Assembly (NCBI GenBank): GCA_035319765.1
Contig: DATHCB010000094.1
Location: forward strand, 1 to 33,478
Source: DATHCB01 sp035319765
GTDB taxonomy: Archaea > Thermoproteota > Bathyarchaeia > Bathyarchaeales > SOJC01
Direction: 5' to 3'
DNA length: 33,478 nucleotides
The position numbers were made by a program, and so were the translations under genes. The notes beneath the pieces are model-generated. The model was not told the DNA's origin. It did not search any database and was given only the letters and a program-made list of their open reading frames with translations. The number at the start of each line of letters is the position of its first letter. The first letter of the stretch is position 1. Below, one piece after another: positions 30,769 to 33,478 of this stretch.

Positions 30769-32247
30769 TTAAGCCGAAGAATTTCGCCATAGTAGATACA
30801 CTTTTGTCTGCATTAGGAAGCTGCACGCCTTTATCAGGTTTGCGAGCCGTTCCGGGTCTAGGTTTTTGATTTTGTTGCGGTATCCCTGTACTGTGCCGTA
30901 AGGCTGGTGTGAGGCAAAGAATTTCAAGAATCTGGGCGTCTGGTTCTTGATGAACGCGCCCTTGATCTGCACGATCTCTGATGTTTCGAGCTTTGACAGG
31001 ACTGAGAGGACATGGCTGTGGCTGCTTAAGAATTGCAGGTTAAAGCTGAGGCTGGATAAGACCTCTGCAATGTTCTGGGCTTCTTTGCTGGGCCGTTGTT
31101 CGCAGACTTTGGTCATTCCAGCCTTTTCCGCGAAGGGATTGTACTTTGCCATAACTGCTGGCATCTCGATAAACTCAGTGCCGACCAAGCCTAGAGTCTC
31201 TCTGACCAGTTTGACGCCTAAGCCTATGGTGCGGTATTTGGGATGCACGACAACTCGGCTGATCGTGCTCAGCCGCTTGTTGATCTCTCTCATCGGATAC
31301 TTCGTCAACCCGGAAGCCTTGCGGCCAAAGCACTGCGGTCCGGAATAGGTGTAAACGATGACTCCGCATAGTTCGCCGTTCTTGCGCCATAGACAGAAGA
31401 TTTTCCTGGGCGCAGCAACCCTGTGGCAGCGATAATGGAAATGCGCCAGTTGTCTCCAATTCTCGAACTTGCCCTCTGCGACGTACATCTCCCGGACCAA
31501 GCTGCACTCAGACTCAGCCTTCGGACTCGGATATGAGACGGCTATTTCCTTGCCAAAACGCTTGTGAACGTGCATGTTCGGGTTTAGGTCTTCCAAGAGA
31601 TCCGTATGCGTGGTCGCTGCGATGACGGCTTTGCCCTGCTGCCTGGCTAGCTTCTGAAGGTTAAACGCGATAATCTTGGCTGTGTCTCGGTCTAGTGTGG
31701 CGCAGAATTCGTCCATGATCCACCACTGCCTGCCGCTTTCAACCAGCTTAGCCAGGCGGTACCGATACTTCTGCCCGTCGCTCAGCTCTGGATACTTGCG
31801 AAGGAACAGGAAGGCGTCGTTCAAGCCCACTCTGCTCAGCAGCTCGAGGCCTTCCTCAACCGTCCTGCCCACAGTCTCGATAAGCGGCTTAGAAACGTCT
31901 ACTTGTACGTCGCCAATGTCAATCGCCTCGTCGCCCAGATCCTTCTTCAAAGCCCGCAGCAGAACGCTCTTGCCGGATCCACTGTCGCCCGTGACGTAGA
32001 CGATATCGTGCGGCCCTATCTTCAACTCCACATTATCTAGGACAATGTGCTCCTTCTCTTCATCCACGCCTAGCCCAAAAGCCTCAGCAACCGCAATCGT
32101 CCGATCAGTCAAAGGGACGCTCGTCTTGTAACGCACGTCAAAAACAAACTTCCCCGACACTCGATCATAAGTCCTAGCAAACCCTTGAATCCTGAAATAC
32201 TCTCTACGCCTCTTCACGCCTATTCGCCTAGTGTCCACTGACAACAA
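30769..32247 (-). CDS. ABC-type ATPase fused to GNAT acetyltransferase (COG2401-like)
   Basis: A 492-residue soluble fusion. Residues about 60-235 are an ABC ATPase with Walker A GDSGSGKS, signature LSDGQ, Walker B WWIMDEFCATLD and switch His in TTHTD. There are no membrane spans, so it is not a transporter. Residues about 260-380 are GNAT-like, with SRVVVHPKYRTIGLGVKLVRETL as the acetyl-CoA-binding segment. Family members are scattered through archaea, bacteria and mobile elements, with no settled function. The start is TTG 32247 or GTG 32238. The last 45 residues are duplicated downstream at 28930-29112. Confidence 0.9.
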   Translation of the reverse strand: MLSVDTRRIGVKRRREYFRIQGFARTYDRVSGKFVFDVRYKTSVPLTDRTIAVAEAFGLGVDEEKEHIVLDNVELKIGPHDIVYVTGDSGSGKSVLLRALKKDLGDEAIDIGDVQVDVSKPLIETVGRTVEEGLELLSRVGLNDAFLFLRKYPELSDGQKYRYRLAKLVESGRQWWIMDEFCATLDRDTAKIIAFNLQKLARQQGKAVIAATTHTDLLEDLNPNMHVHKRFGKEIAVSYPSPKAESECSLVREMYVAEGKFENWRQLAHFHYRCHRVAAPRKIFCLWRKNGELCGVIVYTYSGPQCFGRKASGLTKYPMREINKRLSTISRVVVHPKYRTIGLGVKLVRETLGLVGTEFIEMPAVMAKYNPFAEKAGMTKVCEQRPSKEAQNIAEVLSSLSFNLQFLSSHSHVLSVLSKLETSEIVQIKGAFIKNQTPRFLKFFASHQPYGTVQGYRNKIKNLDPERLANLIKACSFLMQTKVYLLWRNSSA

Positions 32248-32404
32248 TTAGATTGACAAAAAAAAGCACAGGCCAGAGGTCTTTTCAGTCGGAAGGCTAT
32301 AGGACGGAAACTGAAACTGCCTAGCCGTGGATGTTAGTGCTGGCAGGCTGTAGCATCAGCCAGGTTCAAAAAAGAGTGGAAAGGAGGGAAAATGCGTTCT
32401 GTCC

Positions 32405-32935
32405 TTAAGCCGTTTTGGTTGTTGCCTGCGTTGTCGACGATCCCGCACTCGCTGACGTGCTAGACGTGCTAGCCGACGTTGCAGGGCTGAAGTGGCTTGT
32501 GATGTAGCTGGCTAGAATGTTACTCGCCTTCCACAGGTACCATGTGACGAAGCCGTTTGCAAGCCAAGGCAGCAAAGTCGAATAATCCCAGCCTAGCACG
32601 ATCGTGAAGAACCCGACGATAACGCTGACCATAAACGTGTACAAGAACTTAGCCAGACTGAAGGATTCAGGCGGCGTCTGCGCCAGATAGCCCGCTAGGC
32701 ATGACAGGATCGCCACGACCAGCGCGACAGGCACGGAAAGCCCCAACGTTTGGATCGTCGGCATAGAGGCGAAATTGAAGGGCGGCGGACCACTCGTAGC
32801 AGTGCTGTTCGAAGCCTGCGCAAAAACAACAGGCATAGCTACTGCAAGCGCGAGCAAAGCCAAAACGAACACGAGAACTATTCTCTTTGTTATAACGTTC
32901 ACCTCCTCTTTTCCCGCTTCTTCTTCAAATAACAA
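32405..32935 (-). CDS. Small exported membrane protein with Ser/Thr tail
   Basis: A protein of up to 176 residues. It has a signal peptide (TKRIVLVFVLALLALAVAMPVVFA), a short Ser/Thr/Pro linker, three hydrophobic spans (about 65-85, 95-112, 120-140) and a Ser/Thr-rich tail suited to O-glycosylation. The start is uncertain. The frame opens at TTG 32935 without a binding site, while a perfect AGGAGGTGA lies just 5 bases before an ATA codon at 32893 that begins the signal peptide. No family is recognised. It is adjacent to another small membrane protein gene and may be an element structural or transfer protein. Confidence 0.7.
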   Translation of the reverse strand: MLFEEEAGKEEVNVITKRIVLVFVLALLALAVAMPVVFAQASNSTATSGPPPFNFASMPTIQTLGLSVPVALVVAILSCLAGYLAQTPPESFSLAKFLYTFMVSVIVGFFTIVLGWDYSTLLPWLANGFVTWYLWKASNILASYITSHFSPATSASTSSTSASAGSSTTQATTKTA

Positions 32936-32944
32936 CGGGTGATT

Positions 32945-33235
32945 CTAAACGCGATGACCGATGAAAATGCCCATGACCAAGCCGATTAGGCCAGTAATTG
33001 CGCTGAACACTTCGCTGTTCCAGGTGTGCAGGAAGGCCATGTTTCCGATCTCCATGCCCGTTAGGCAGATGGTCATGCAGATGGCGAATTTTACACCGTA
33101 AACGAGCTCATCCTTGGGCGTGATCTCAAAGGTCTGTGGACCCTTCCTGGTATTGCGGATGACTCGCCGCGTGAACGCTTGACGAACCCAATCGGTCACT
33201 TTGTTTTCCTTCTTTGATGGCGGCTGCTGATCCAC
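32945..33235 (-). CDS. Small two-span membrane protein
   Basis: A 96-residue protein: a basic, soluble N-terminus (about 1-45, with VRQAFTRRVIRNTRKG) and two membrane spans (about 48-68 and 76-95) ending in GHRV. The start is GTG 33235, overlapping the end of the aspartyl protease gene by 40 bases in another frame, with the next gene 9 bases downstream, so all three are likely one operon. I do not recognise the family. Confidence 0.7.
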   Translation of the reverse strand: MDQQPPSKKENKVTDWVRQAFTRRVIRNTRKGPQTFEITPKDELVYGVKFAICMTICLTGMEIGNMAFLHTWNSEVFSAITGLIGLVMGIFIGHRV

Positions 33236-33478
33236 GTTTTGTTGAGAGTGAAGCTTTTGAGCCAGAAACGCCGGATCGGCCTAAGCAGCTGTCTCTTTCC
33301 CGTATCAACCTGCAGGCCCAATACGTGCATGACATCAAAGCCCAATAAGGGGTCTGGGCAACCGTCATAACTGCACAACGCGAACACGTGGTCGCCGTTG
33401 ATCTTCATATACAGATAAGCGAATTTGATCTTAACTTCGCTACCATCCGCGAGCTGCACCACGCCCTTGCCCACACAC
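33196..33478 (-). CDS. Clan AA aspartyl protease, 5' end outside window
   Basis: C-terminal part (94 codons) of a retropepsin-like protease; the frame runs through the right window edge. Visible are VVQLADGSEVKIKFAYLYM and DPLLGFDVMHVLGLQVDTGK, which match the flap and C-terminal LLG-x4-LGL-xVD segments of archaeal and bacterial clan AA proteins. The catalytic Asp-Thr-Gly near the N-terminus lies off the window, so activity cannot be judged. About 20 basic residues follow the domain (RPIRRFWLKSFTLNKT), which is longer than usual. Confidence 0.7.
   Translation of the reverse strand, partial: CVGKGVVQLADGSEVKIKFAYLYMKINGDHVFALCSYDGCPDPLLGFDVMHVLGLQVDTGKRQLLRPIRRFWLKSFTLNKTWISSRHQRRKTK

Noticed and set aside
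24720..33478. Searched for a second tRNA-Leu 3' end (TTCGAATCTCACCCCCTGC) as the far attachment site.
   Set aside because: No matching segment on either strand by eye, so the element boundary is not claimed within the window.

Overview
The window looks archaeal and most resembles uncultured mesophilic to moderately thermophilic Thermoproteota such as Bathyarchaeia. That placement is an inference from gene content, not from a marker-gene tree. The clearest archaeal signs are a tRNA-Leu gene whose intron sits in a bulge-helix-bulge fold, a HerA-NurA pair, a pyruvoyl-dependent arginine decarboxylase, a two-domain protein disulfide oxidoreductase, archaeal helix-turn-helix families, AT-rich TATA boxes about 25-35 bases before starts, GGTGAT-type ribosome binding sites and many TTG starts.

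The left two thirds (1-23287) is ordinary chromosome. It opens with a 5'-truncated dnaK followed by dnaJ, then a Nudix hydrolase. On the minus strand nurA and herA abut, and they share a short divergent promoter with a small winged-helix gene. Next come pdaD, a redox and metal group (disulfide oxidoreductase, ferritin-like protein, flavodoxin, TusA-like sulfur carrier), an HTH regulator with twin palindromes at its promoter, an M48 membrane protease, a sugar nucleotidyltransferase, a small membrane protein and S-adenosylhomocysteinase. A P-loop kinase, a PHP phosphoesterase and an APH-like kinase follow; the two kinases are the halves of a fusion protein known in bacteria. After them are a decayed gene remnant, a PadR regulator, a polyprenyl synthetase, an MFS transporter, a MinD-like ATPase with a winged-helix partner, and two small genes.

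At 23288-23406 lies tRNA-Leu(CAA) with a 31-base D-loop intron. A tyrosine recombinase starts its stop-proximal end only 56 bases after it, so 23407 to at least 33478 is probably an integrated element using this tRNA as its attachment site. No second copy of the tRNA 3' end is visible, so the far end should be outside the window. The element carries two divergent ribbon-helix-helix genes and a tightly packed minus-strand cassette: ParA ATPase, unknown 170-residue protein, DGQHR/ParB-like protein, HEPN protein with an intact Rx4H motif. This cassette is the best candidate for an undescribed defence or maintenance system. Beyond it lie a secreted PQQ-type beta-propeller protein made of near-identical repeats, an ABC ATPase fused to an acetyltransferase, two small membrane proteins and the end of an aspartyl protease.

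Two genome rearrangements stand out in the element. The propeller gene lies between the full ABC-acetyltransferase gene and a second, diverged copy of that gene's last 45 codons. The middle of the propeller gene shows a two-blade, 240-base duplication.
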